From Streptomyces exfoliatus (lineage in GTDB: Bacteria; Actinomycetota; Actinomycetes; Streptomycetales; Streptomycetaceae): a stretch of DNA of 64,000 nucleotides. Shown here one piece after another: positions 56,279 to 63,803 of the stretch. The DNA lies in contig NZ_JNZP01000001.1 in the NCBI RefSeq assembly GCF_000725545.1, positions 186,001 to 250,000 on the forward strand, written 5' to 3'. Both the position numbers and the translations under genes were made by a program. The notes beneath the pieces are model-generated. The model was not told the origin of the DNA. It worked only from the letters and a program-made list of their open reading frames with translations, and searched no databases. How positions within the stretch are numbered: position 1 is the stretch's first letter; each line of letters starts with the position of its first letter.

Positions 56279-56801
56279 GGGGGAGCGGCGCCTCGACCGG
56301 CCGCTCCCACAGGATGACTCCGTACCGGGTTCCGTCGGCGGCGAGCTTGCCCGGCTCCTCGCCGACCACCCGGTAGCCCGCGGCTTCGTAGTACGTACGG
56401 AGCCGCGGGTTGCTCGTCATCGAGTCCAGCCGGGCGACCGACCGCCCCCGGGCCGCGATCCGCTCCTCGGCGTGCGCGAGCAGCACCCGCCCGGTTCCGG
56501 CGGGCGCCGTCTCCCGGTCGGTCATCAGCCGGTGCACGTAACCGGCGACCGGCGGCTGCGGGCCCCAGGCCTGCTCGTCCTCCCACCACAGTTCGTACGC
56601 GCCCACCACCCGGCCCCCGAGGCACGCGAGCCACACCTCGCCCGCGGCGATCCGCGCCCGGAAGTGCCCGGCGCTCTTCGCGCCCGGTTTCCACTGCTCG
56701 ATCCCGTTCCGCACCATCCAGTGGGCCAGCCCGTCGAACAGCTCCACCAGCAGGTCCAGATCGCCTTCGTCCGCCTGTCGGAAGGTCACTTGTGTCGTCA
56801 T
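56274..56801 (-). CDS. GNAT-family N-acetyltransferase
   Basis: This 175-residue protein starts at MTTQVTFRQADEGDLDLL. GNAT features are VAGYVHRLMTDRETAPAGTGRVLLAHAEERIAARG (acetyl-CoA site region) and MTSNPRLRTYYEAAGYRVVGEE. WMVRNGIEQWKPG is typical of a common Streptomyces subfamily of unknown substrate. An upstream in-frame extension overlaps the divergent tautomerase leader and is not used. Confidence 0.88.
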   Translation of the reverse strand: MTTQVTFRQADEGDLDLLVELFDGLAHWMVRNGIEQWKPGAKSAGHFRARIAAGEVWLACLGGRVVGAYELWWEDEQAWGPQPPVAGYVHRLMTDRETAPAGTGRVLLAHAEERIAARGRSVARLDSMTSNPRLRTYYEAAGYRVVGEEPGKLAADGTRYGVILWERPVEAPLPR

Positions 56802-56865
56802 GGCGATCACCGTAAAGGTGTGGCCGGACATCCGTCCGTCGTACCCCTCTGGCCCGGAGGCACTC

Positions 56866-57198
56866 ATGCCGCAGATCACCGTCGACTACTCCGCGCCCCT
56901 CGACCGGCGCGGCTTCGCGCTCGCCCTGCACCCGCTCGTCGCCGAGACGGTCGACACGACGATCGACGCCTGCAAGACCCGGTTCCGGGAGATCGAGGAG
57001 CTGGTCGTCGGCGACGGGTCGACCGACGACGTCATCGTGCACGTCGAGATCGCCCTGCTGTTCGGCCGCACCGACGAGGTCAAGGCGCGGCTCTCGAAGG
57101 CCGTCCTCGCCCTGCTGCCGGAGTACCTCAAGGCGACGGAGGGCGTACGCCTCTCCGCGGAGGTCCGCGATCTCGAATCGTCCTACCGCAAGCGCTGA
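56866..57198 (+). CDS. 5-carboxymethyl-2-hydroxymuconate isomerase-like tautomerase
   Basis: This 110-residue protein starts MPQITVDYS, so Pro2 would become the N-terminal catalytic proline after Met removal, as in CHMI enzymes. The C-terminus LSAEVRDLESSYRKR also matches the family. CCGGAGGCAC precedes the ATG. No other homoprotocatechuate pathway genes are near, so the natural substrate is uncertain. It overlaps the convergent TetR gene by 16 bases. Confidence 0.85.
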   Translation: MPQITVDYSAPLDRRGFALALHPLVAETVDTTIDACKTRFREIEELVVGDGSTDDVIVHVEIALLFGRTDEVKARLSKAVLALLPEYLKATEGVRLSAEVRDLESSYRKR

Positions 57199-57905
57199 CC
57201 GGGGACGGCGGACAGCGTGGGCATCAGCGCGACGAGCCGGGCGACGAGCTCCCCGAAGGGACCGTCGGCCGGCTCGTCCGCGAGGACGCCGACGAGGATG
57301 TCCGCCGTCTCCTGGTCGTAGGCGGCACTCACCGCGGCGAGCGCCGCGAAGTCGTGCACGAGCTGCAACTCCAGCTCCGCGCGCGGCACCCGGCGCCCGT
57401 CCAGCCACAGGAGCGCCGTCGACTCGGCGAGCGACACCCACGAGCGGACGACCAACTCGAGCCGCGCGGACGGCTTCCTGACCCGCAGATGGGCCAGGAT
57501 CTGCTCGTACGCGGCCTGCCGCACCTCGTCGATCATCGCGTTCGTCGTGGAGGAACCCACCGCGGGCCCGCCCCGCATCAGCGCCGCGAACCCCGGGCCG
57601 TGCTCGTCCACGAAGTCGAAGAACCGGCCCATCACCCGCAGCAGCCGTGCCCCGAGGGGCCCCTGGGGCGGCTCCACGAACCTGGCCGCCAGCTCGTCGG
57701 CGGCCCGGCGCAGCGCCGCCTCGTAGAGGCTCTGCTTGCCGGGGAAGTAGTGGTAGACCAGCGGCCGCGAGATGCCCGCGGCGGCGGCGATCTCGTCGAT
57801 GGAGACCTCGTCGGGAGAGCGGTGGCTGAAGAGTTCGAGAGCCACCCCGATCAACTGCTGCTTGCGCTCCTCGACGCCCATCCTGCGGCGTACCCCGGTC
57901 GTCAT
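57183..57905 (-). CDS. TetR-family regulator
   Basis: This 240-residue protein has an N-terminal HTH: VSIDEIAAAAGISRPLVYHYF with the following GKQSLYEAAL. The ligand domain is long and helical. A perfect CTAACGG-n3-CCGTTAG palindrome lies ten bases upstream of its start, in the gap to the divergent membrane-protein gene. Autoregulation and control of the divergent gene are likely; control of the nearby diiron/reductase pair is possible. Confidence 0.92.
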   Translation of the reverse strand: MTTGVRRRMGVEERKQQLIGVALELFSHRSPDEVSIDEIAAAAGISRPLVYHYFPGKQSLYEAALRRAADELAARFVEPPQGPLGARLLRVMGRFFDFVDEHGPGFAALMRGGPAVGSSTTNAMIDEVRQAAYEQILAHLRVRKPSARLELVVRSWVSLAESTALLWLDGRRVPRAELELQLVHDFAALAAVSAAYDQETADILVGVLADEPADGPFGELVARLVALMPTLSAVPGQRLR

Positions 57906-57914
57906 ACGAACAGC

Positions 57915-57931
57915 CTAACGGGGTCCGTTAG
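57915..57931. promoter_or_regulatory. Palindromic TetR operator candidate
   Basis: CTAACGG-GGT-CCGTTAG has perfect 7-bp arms and a 3-base spacer. It is centred in the 37-bp gap between the TetR gene and the divergent gene, so repressor binding would block both. Confidence 0.82.
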
Positions 57932-57942
57932 TGTGCTGCTTC

Positions 57943-58362
57943 ATGAGCGCTTCCGACCAGGACACCACGGCCGCCGGGGCCCAGGAGGCCGCGGAGGCCT
58001 CCGAGGGCGACGAGAACGGCGAGACCAACGAAGAGATCTCCGGCGAGGAGACCTCCGACGAGGAGGGCCCCGGCGAGGAGGGCCCCGGCGAGGAGGGCCC
58101 CACTTCGGGTCTCACGCCCAAGCAGGCGCGGCGACTGCGCGTCGCCGCCGCCTCCGTGCTGCTCGTGGCGATGGCCGTGGTCCTCGTCGTCCGCCTCGCG
58201 AGCCGGACGTCCGTCCTGGTCGTCGGCGTGTACGGACTCGCCATGATCCTCTGCGGGATCGTGATCGAGCTGTCCCGCAACGGCCGTACGCGGCTTGCGA
58301 CCTGGCTCCTGGTGGCAGGCCTGGCCGCCGCCCTCGCCTTCGACTGGCTCATCCTGCCCTGA
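57943..58362 (+). CDS. Small acidic-tailed membrane protein
   Basis: This 139-residue protein has a very acidic N-terminal half (about 1-60, Glu/Asp/Gly-rich, with GEEGP repeats encoded by three 15-bp units at 58060-58104). Two or three helices follow (VAAASVLLVAMAVVLVVRLA, VLVVGVYGLAMILCGIVIEL, WLLVAGLAAALAFDWLIL). A GTG at 57931 is in frame but falls within the operator. It is divergent from TetR and ends three bases before the convergent reductase gene. Function unknown. Confidence 0.82.
   Translation: MSASDQDTTAAGAQEAAEASEGDENGETNEEISGEETSDEEGPGEEGPGEEGPTSGLTPKQARRLRVAAASVLLVAMAVVLVVRLASRTSVLVVGVYGLAMILCGIVIELSRNGRTRLATWLLVAGLAAALAFDWLILP
58060..58104. repeat. Three 15-bp tandem repeats in the acidic membrane protein gene
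   Basis: Units of GAGGAGGGCCCCGGC (last copy ends CACT) repeat in frame and encode EEGPG. They extend the acidic cytoplasmic tail. Confidence 0.85.
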
Positions 58363-58365
58363 CGC

Positions 58366-59421
58366 CTACAGGTCGAGGACGAGCCGCTCGCCCGCGCAGC
58401 GCGAGACGCAGATCAGCATCGAGTCGTCCCGCTCGGCATCGGTGAGCAGGTCGTCCCGGTGGTCGATCTCGCCCTCCAGGACGTGCTGTCTGCAGGTTCC
58501 GCAGAACCCCTGCCGACAGGAGTACATGAGACCGGGGACCTCTTCGCGGACTGCCGCGAGCACCGACTGGTCGGCCGCCACCGTCACCGTGCGTCCCGAG
58601 CGGCGCAGTTCGACCTCGAAGGCGGTGCCGCCGGTCGTCGCCGCGGCCGAGAAGCGTTCGAGGAGCGGCGTCCGGCCCTCCGGCATCGCCGCCGCCACCG
58701 CGTCCATGAGGCCCTCGGGGCCGCAGCAGTACACGAGGGTCTCGGCGGGGACGTGCCCGAGGAAGCCGAGGTCGGGGTAGCCCGACTCGTCCTCGGCGAC
58801 CACCGTCACGCGGTCGCCGCCAAGCGCCTCGATCTCCTTCAGATACGGCAGGGTGGCCCGACTCCGCCCGCAGTACACGAGCCGCCAGTCCGCCCCGGCC
58901 GCCTCGGCGGCGCGCAGCATCGGCAGGACCGGGGTGATGCCGATGCCGCCGACGACGAAGACGTACGCGGGGGCCCCGAGGAGCGGGAAGCGGTTGCGCG
59001 GGCCCCGGATCTCGATCTCCAGGCCCTCGTGGAGCCGCTCGTGGACCTCGCGCGAACCGCCCCCGCCGTCCTCGATGAGACGCGTGGACACGGTGTACGA
59101 GGAGAGGTCGGCCGGATCGCCGCAGAGCGAGTACTGCCGGACGAGCCCGGAGGGCAGGACGAGGTCGATGTGGGCGCCCGGCTGCCAGGCGGGCAGGTCC
59201 CGTCCCGCGAGGCGGAGTTCGACGACGCCGTCGGCGGGCGTGGCGCGGCCGGTCACCCGGACCTTGCGGGGGACGGTGCTGCCCCGGCCGTAGCCGGACA
59301 CGGGCTCGTCGAGCGCGGGCATCGGCCACAGCGGGGCCGTGGACATGCGGCTGCGGACGGCCCGGCGGACGAGCAGCGCGGCGGCCCCGGCGGCGAGGGC
59401 GACGGTGGTGAAGCGGGGCAT
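58366..59421 (-). CDS. FAD/[2Fe-2S] oxidoreductase, phthalate-dioxygenase-reductase type
   Basis: This 351-residue reductase has an N-terminal hydrophobic stretch and Arg cluster (about 1-24) that may anchor it. The FAD site is RQYSLCG, the NAD(P) site VVGGIGITPVLPM and the C-terminal plant-type ferredoxin has Cys302-x4-Cys307-x2-Cys310-x27-Cys338. Its ATG overlaps the stop of the upstream diiron gene (TGATG), so the two are translationally coupled. It should pass electrons from NAD(P)H to a partner oxygenase, most plausibly the coupled PF10118-type protein. Confidence 0.92.
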   Translation of the reverse strand: MPRFTTVALAAGAAALLVRRAVRSRMSTAPLWPMPALDEPVSGYGRGSTVPRKVRVTGRATPADGVVELRLAGRDLPAWQPGAHIDLVLPSGLVRQYSLCGDPADLSSYTVSTRLIEDGGGGSREVHERLHEGLEIEIRGPRNRFPLLGAPAYVFVVGGIGITPVLPMLRAAEAAGADWRLVYCGRSRATLPYLKEIEALGGDRVTVVAEDESGYPDLGFLGHVPAETLVYCCGPEGLMDAVAAAMPEGRTPLLERFSAAATTGGTAFEVELRRSGRTVTVAADQSVLAAVREEVPGLMYSCRQGFCGTCRQHVLEGEIDHRDDLLTDAERDDSMLICVSRCAGERLVLDL

Positions 59422-60305
59422 CAGCGGCCTCCGTTGGCGCCGGGGGAGGAGGCCAGGTAGGCCGTGGCCTGCGCGGTGTCGCCCTCCTGGGAGGGGTGGT
59501 AGGCGCGGCTGAGGTAGCGGGGTATCGAGCGCAGCATGGCGGGGGTGGAGGGCAGCACACCCTGCCGGCCCTTGCGGATGAACTGGCCGAAGGAGGCCTT
59601 GCCGTCGAGGAGCGTCGGGTCGTTCTCCATGAAGAAGCGGACGCCACGCTGCCAGAGGAAGAGGAGCGTGGAGAAGGCGAGCGCCCAGGTGCGGGCGCGG
59701 CGCCGGTAGCCGCCGTCGAGGTGCATGAAGAGCTCGAAGGCGACCGAGCGGTGCTCGACCTCCTCCGCGCCGTGCCAGCGCAGCAGGTCGAGCATGACGG
59801 GGTCGGCGCCGACCCGGTCGAGCTCGTCGGCGTTGAGGACCCAGTCGCCGAGGAAGGCGGTGTAGTGCTCGATGGCGGCGATCATCGCGACCCGCTCCAT
59901 CAGCCACCAGCGACGCGGCCGGCCCGGCGGCAGGGTCCGGTCCCCGAGGAGCTTCTCGAAGAACCAGTCGACCTGGGCGGTGTACGGGGTGGGGTCGAGG
60001 CCCTGCGCGCGGAGGTGCGGGAGGACGTCGTCGTGGGCCTGGGAGTGGACGGCCTCCTGGCCGATGAACCCGATGACGTCCGCGCGCAGCCGGTCGTCCG
60101 TGATGTACGGCAGCGCCTGCTTGTAGACGTGCACGAACCAGCGTTCGCCGGCCGGGAGCAGCAGGTGCAGCACGTTGATGGTGTGCGTGGTGAAGGGATC
60201 GCCGGGCACCCAGTGGAGGGGGGTCTCGTCCCAGTCGAAGGAGACCTTGCGGGCCTTGAGCTCGACGTGCTCCGACGCCACCGGTGCAGGCTGCGTATTA
60301 GACAT
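59421..60305 (-). CDS. PF10118-type protein with ferritin-like diiron ligands
   Basis: This 294-residue helical protein belongs to the family annotated as 'predicted metal-dependent hydrolase' (PF10118). Yet its carboxylate/His pattern is that of diiron oxygenases: Glu54 (GERW), Glu84-x2-His87 (EAVH), Glu146 (IEHY) and Glu182-x2-His185 (EEVEH). A hydrophobic segment (TWALAFSTLLFLWQRGVRFF) suggests membrane association. It is directly coupled to a flavin/[2Fe-2S] reductase, which argues for an oxygen-activating hydroxylase or desaturase rather than a hydrolase. The substrate is unknown, perhaps a lipid or hydrophobic compound. Confidence 0.88.
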   Translation of the reverse strand: MSNTQPAPVASEHVELKARKVSFDWDETPLHWVPGDPFTTHTINVLHLLLPAGERWFVHVYKQALPYITDDRLRADVIGFIGQEAVHSQAHDDVLPHLRAQGLDPTPYTAQVDWFFEKLLGDRTLPPGRPRRWWLMERVAMIAAIEHYTAFLGDWVLNADELDRVGADPVMLDLLRWHGAEEVEHRSVAFELFMHLDGGYRRRARTWALAFSTLLFLWQRGVRFFMENDPTLLDGKASFGQFIRKGRQGVLPSTPAMLRSIPRYLSRAYHPSQEGDTAQATAYLASSPGANGGR

Positions 60306-60360
60306 GGCGTCAATGTACTGAGAGGTACGGCGATGGCAACAGGCCTGTGCACCCGATTAT

Positions 60361-60460
60361 CGCCCCGCCCCTCGTCCTCTTCTCGCCCTCCCCTCCTCCC
60401 TGCCTCCTCCTCCGCTCACCCTCTTCTCACCCTTCTCACCCTCTCCGGCCGCCCTCCCCG
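60361..60460. repeat. Pyrimidine-rich tract with CTCACCCTTCT repeats
   Basis: About 100 bases of the plus strand are almost all C and T, with CTCACCCTCTTCTCACCCTT-like repeats. It ends where the large membrane-protein gene stops (60467) and lies upstream of the diiron gene on the same strand. Its transcript would be purine-rich. No hairpin terminator was seen. Confidence 0.6.
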
Positions 60461-60466
60461 GCCGTG

Positions 60467-62827
60467 TCAGCGCAGGGCGGCCACCCGCGTCCCGTCCCGC
60501 AGGGTGCCGTCCAGGTCCGCTCGCGCCCCCGCCTTCGCCTTCACCGCGAGGAACGGGCCGTCCGACCGCCCCTTCACCCCGCCCGAGGTCTCCAGCGCGG
60601 TGAAGTCCGGGCTGCCCGCCGCCAGGACGTACCAGCCGCCGCTCGGCGCCTGCCACAGCACACCCGCCAGGACCCGGGGGTCCCGCACCCCGCAGGCGGG
60701 CGAGCCCTCGGAGCGGGCCGCGAGCGCCGCCGGGACGGTGGGCGCCGGGACCAGGAACTGGGCGAGGACCCTGCCGCCCGTGCCCCGCCAGGTCTCCGCG
60801 CGCGTGCACAGCCAGGTGCCCAGACCCGCCCCCTCCGGGAGCGGCTGCCGGGCGAACCGCCAGGCGTTCACCGACCGCACCCCGTTCCCGCCCACCGCCG
60901 TCAGTTGGCACGCGGTCCGCGCCCACGCCTCCCGCGCCTGCGGCCCCGTCGCGTCCGCCGGCGCCGCGGGCGGACCCCACAGGAGCCGGGCGGGGGCCAG
61001 CTCACCGAGGTCGGCGAGGAGCCGCAGCCCCGAACCGTCCCGCACCTGAAGGGTGTTCCAGCGGGTGCAGCCCTTCGCCAGGGCGGGGCTCGGCACCGGA
61101 TCGGTCATCCCCTGCGCGTCCCGCACCAGGGGCCGGGGCGGCTTCGCGGGCGCGAGGAGATCCCGTACCGCCGTCTCCTTCACCCAGGGCGCGGTGAGAT
61201 AGCGGACGTTGCCCGCCGCACGGGACAGCACGAGCGCCGCCGAACCGACCGAGTCGGCCCCGTCGGTCCGCGCGAAGTCGAGCGCCGCGCCCGCCGTGCC
61301 CTCGACCGGCTCCGCGTACCGTACGGCCCGCAGCCCGTCGTGCAGGAGCACCACCCGGGCCCCGTCCACCACCCCCGCGAACAGCAGCTGGGGCGGCCCC
61401 ATCGGCGGACCGACCGGCGTCCCCGGCGTCGCCGAGGAGCGTACGGAGGCCCCGGGCCTGGCCCACACGGCGAGCGCGCGCCGCAGCAGCGCGCTGTCGC
61501 CGGTCAGGCCGCCGCGCGCGGGCCACACGGAGAAGTCCTGCCGGGTCGAACCCGGCCAGGCCGCCGGAGCGACCCGCCTGAGCGCCGCGGGGTCGAGAGC
61601 TGCCTCCGCGGCCGGGTTCCGGGCGTACGAGGGCGCCGCAGCACCGTTTCTTCCCCACCCGTCCCCGGGCAGCCCGAGCAGCGTCCCGCACACGACGAGC
61701 GCGGCGGCGGCGACGAGCGCGGCCCGGCCGTGCTGCCGCCGCCGCATGAGGTCGGTGGGCCGGGCCTGGAGCGCGCAGGGATCGAACTCGTCGGATTCGA
61801 GCAGCGCGGCGCCGCTGACGCGACCGGAACGGGCGAGGGGACCCGGGGCGGGACCGGAGCCGGGGGTGGGGCCGGGACCGGGGGCGGCGACGGGCCGGGG
61901 CGTCGAGGGCCCGCCGGGGTGGCCGGCCCGACCGTTCCCGCCGGCGCCCGCGGGCGGCGCGTCCAGGCCCGGCGTATCGGCGCCGACGCTGCCGGCCCGG
62001 CCGCCACCCCCGCCGGGACCACCCTGCCCGCCGACCCTGTCGGCGTGGCCGTCCCGGCCGCCGGCACGGGGCACGGCCCCGTCCGTGCCCCCGGTCCCCG
62101 CCGGGTTCCCGGGCCTCCCCGGTCCGCCGGGCGCGCGGGGCCCGCCCTGCTCGCCGACCCTCTCCGCACGCCCGTTCCGGCCGAAGCCCTCGGCGGCGCC
62201 CGGGCCACGGCCCTGACCGGTGACGAGGCCCGCGGACGGCGAGGCCGCGGCCCCGGTGTCCACCTCGTCCAGCGCGTCCGCCTCCGCCAGGGCCGCCGCG
62301 GGGTCCTCCACGCCGACCGACGCCAGGACGCGCAGCACCTCGGGGTCGCCCTGGCGTTCCAGACCGCGCAGGACGTAGGCCGCGCGACCGGGTCCCGAGA
62401 GCCGCGACAGCCGCTGGTCCAGGGCGAGTTCGTCGGCGCCGCCCACCCGGGGGAACAGTCGCAGCCCCCACACGTGCGGAAGCAGCGGCGGGAACTGCGC
62501 CCGGCGCGGCAGCGCGAGGCGCCGCAGCGGCAGCCCGGCGATCAGCGCCTGCCGCAGCACCTCGCCCCGTACGTACGCGTACCCCGGATCGACCGCGTCC
62601 TCCGTGAGCCGCGGCTCCGGCACGGCGGGCCCCGGGACCCGGCGGCGCGGCAGGGAGCGCTGGACGAGCGCGTGCGCGGTCAGCACCCGGCGGTTGCGGC
62701 CGAGCGAGGGCGGCAGGACGAGGTAGGCGATGCGGACGAGCCGCGGATAGCGCTCGACGAGCGCGGCCTCGGCCTGCTCGACGTCGATGGGGCCCACGGG
62801 CGAGGGAACGAGATCCTGGGTGCTCAC
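60467..62827 (-). CDS. Large membrane protein with sigma-factor-like N-terminus
   Basis: This 786-residue protein begins with a helical region (about 15-160) that recalls ECF sigma-factor regions (EAALVERYPRLVRIAYLVLP, LSRLSGPGRAAYVLRGLERQGDPEVLRVL). It is followed by about 150 residues of Gly/Pro-rich linker, a membrane helix (about 365-385) and a large C-terminal extracytoplasmic part with several Trp and Cys residues (for example GCTRWNTLQVRDGSGL and SPACGVRDPRVLAGVLW). The function is not known. The order sigma-like domain, linker, membrane helix, outside domain suggests signal transduction. Confidence 0.8.
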   Translation of the reverse strand: MSTQDLVPSPVGPIDVEQAEAALVERYPRLVRIAYLVLPPSLGRNRRVLTAHALVQRSLPRRRVPGPAVPEPRLTEDAVDPGYAYVRGEVLRQALIAGLPLRRLALPRRAQFPPLLPHVWGLRLFPRVGGADELALDQRLSRLSGPGRAAYVLRGLERQGDPEVLRVLASVGVEDPAAALAEADALDEVDTGAAASPSAGLVTGQGRGPGAAEGFGRNGRAERVGEQGGPRAPGGPGRPGNPAGTGGTDGAVPRAGGRDGHADRVGGQGGPGGGGGRAGSVGADTPGLDAPPAGAGGNGRAGHPGGPSTPRPVAAPGPGPTPGSGPAPGPLARSGRVSGAALLESDEFDPCALQARPTDLMRRRQHGRAALVAAAALVVCGTLLGLPGDGWGRNGAAAPSYARNPAAEAALDPAALRRVAPAAWPGSTRQDFSVWPARGGLTGDSALLRRALAVWARPGASVRSSATPGTPVGPPMGPPQLLFAGVVDGARVVLLHDGLRAVRYAEPVEGTAGAALDFARTDGADSVGSAALVLSRAAGNVRYLTAPWVKETAVRDLLAPAKPPRPLVRDAQGMTDPVPSPALAKGCTRWNTLQVRDGSGLRLLADLGELAPARLLWGPPAAPADATGPQAREAWARTACQLTAVGGNGVRSVNAWRFARQPLPEGAGLGTWLCTRAETWRGTGGRVLAQFLVPAPTVPAALAARSEGSPACGVRDPRVLAGVLWQAPSGGWYVLAAGSPDFTALETSGGVKGRSDGPFLAVKAKAGARADLDGTLRDGTRVAALR

Positions 62828-62922
62828 GTTCAGCAGAACGAGCGATTCTTCCGATGGTCACCCCGGCCGGGTCGGGCCTCGGCCGCGCTCCCGGACGGGG
62901 CGCCGGCCCGGCACCGCCCCGC

Positions 62923-63723
62923 TCAGCGGGCCTCCACCGTCAGCCGCTCGCGGATCCGTTCCGTCACCTCGTCGGGGACGCCGAGCCCCTCCCGTACGTA
63001 CTTCTCCATCGACCCGTGCCGGACCTCCACCTCGTCCAGGGCCGCCGCCAGGTACTCCGGCACCACGCCGATCATGTCGAGCGCGAGGTCGGGGTCGCCG
63101 CCCTGCGCGGTGAACCCCTCGATCATGGGCGCGAACGCCTGCCGTACCGCGGTGTTGACCGACAGGTACTCGCTCCGCACGGTCTCCTCGTCCGCGCCCA
63201 GCAGGGACAGCACGACCGTCGCCGCCCAGCCCGTCCTGTCCTTGCCCGCCGTGCAGTGGAAGAGCAGCGGCCCGGCCCCCGGAGCCCCCAGCTCGGTGAG
63301 GAGGGCGTGGTAGGAGGCCCGGCCGGAGTCGCTGGAGACGAAGGCCCTATAGGTCCGGGCGAAGGCCTCCCGGACCTGGCCCCCGCCGAGGTACTCCTCG
63401 GCGAGCGCCGGGTCCGTGAGCAGCTTTTTCAGACGCGCGGCGGGCGGCAGCCCGCTGACGGCGAGGTGGTCGGCGAGCACGTCCGCGACGAGCAGCCGCG
63501 CCCCGGCGGGCAGCCGGTCGGGCCGGTCCCCGCGCTCCACCTCCGTACGGAGGTCGACGACCGTACGGATGCCGAGACCCGCCACCGCCGGCTCGGACGG
63601 ATCGAGCCGGTCGAGCTGCGCGGAGCGCAGGACGAGGCCGCGGCGGACGGCCCGCCCGGCACCGAGCGGCAGCCCGCCGAGATCCCGGAGGTTGGCGACG
63701 GAGGTGGCGGGAAGGGCGGGCAT
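62923..63723 (-). CDS. Tyrosine-protein phosphatase (DSP/PTP-like)
   Basis: This 266-residue phosphatase has the catalytic loop HCTAGKDRTG at 156-165 (Cys157, Arg163), preceded by NLRDLGGL near residue 11, as in the MptpB/LipA group. TVVDLRTEVERGDRPDR is also typical. Such enzymes may remove phosphate from protein tyrosine or from phosphoinositides. It lies 95 bases upstream of the large membrane-protein gene on the same strand and might be co-transcribed with it. Confidence 0.92.
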   Translation of the reverse strand: MPALPATSVANLRDLGGLPLGAGRAVRRGLVLRSAQLDRLDPSEPAVAGLGIRTVVDLRTEVERGDRPDRLPAGARLLVADVLADHLAVSGLPPAARLKKLLTDPALAEEYLGGGQVREAFARTYRAFVSSDSGRASYHALLTELGAPGAGPLLFHCTAGKDRTGWAATVVLSLLGADEETVRSEYLSVNTAVRQAFAPMIEGFTAQGGDPDLALDMIGVVPEYLAAALDEVEVRHGSMEKYVREGLGVPDEVTERIRERLTVEAR

Positions 63724-63803
63724 GACGGCGACTCCTCCGGGTTCGTACGCGTTCGTGTCGACCGTAGACGATCACCCCGGTTCGGGCAGCTCCGAGCGGT
63801 TCC

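Noticed and set aside
61002..62861. 619-residue Arg/Gly-rich open frame on the minus strand
   Set aside because: It is a shifted reading of the 786-residue membrane-protein gene with no hydrophobic pattern or domain features.
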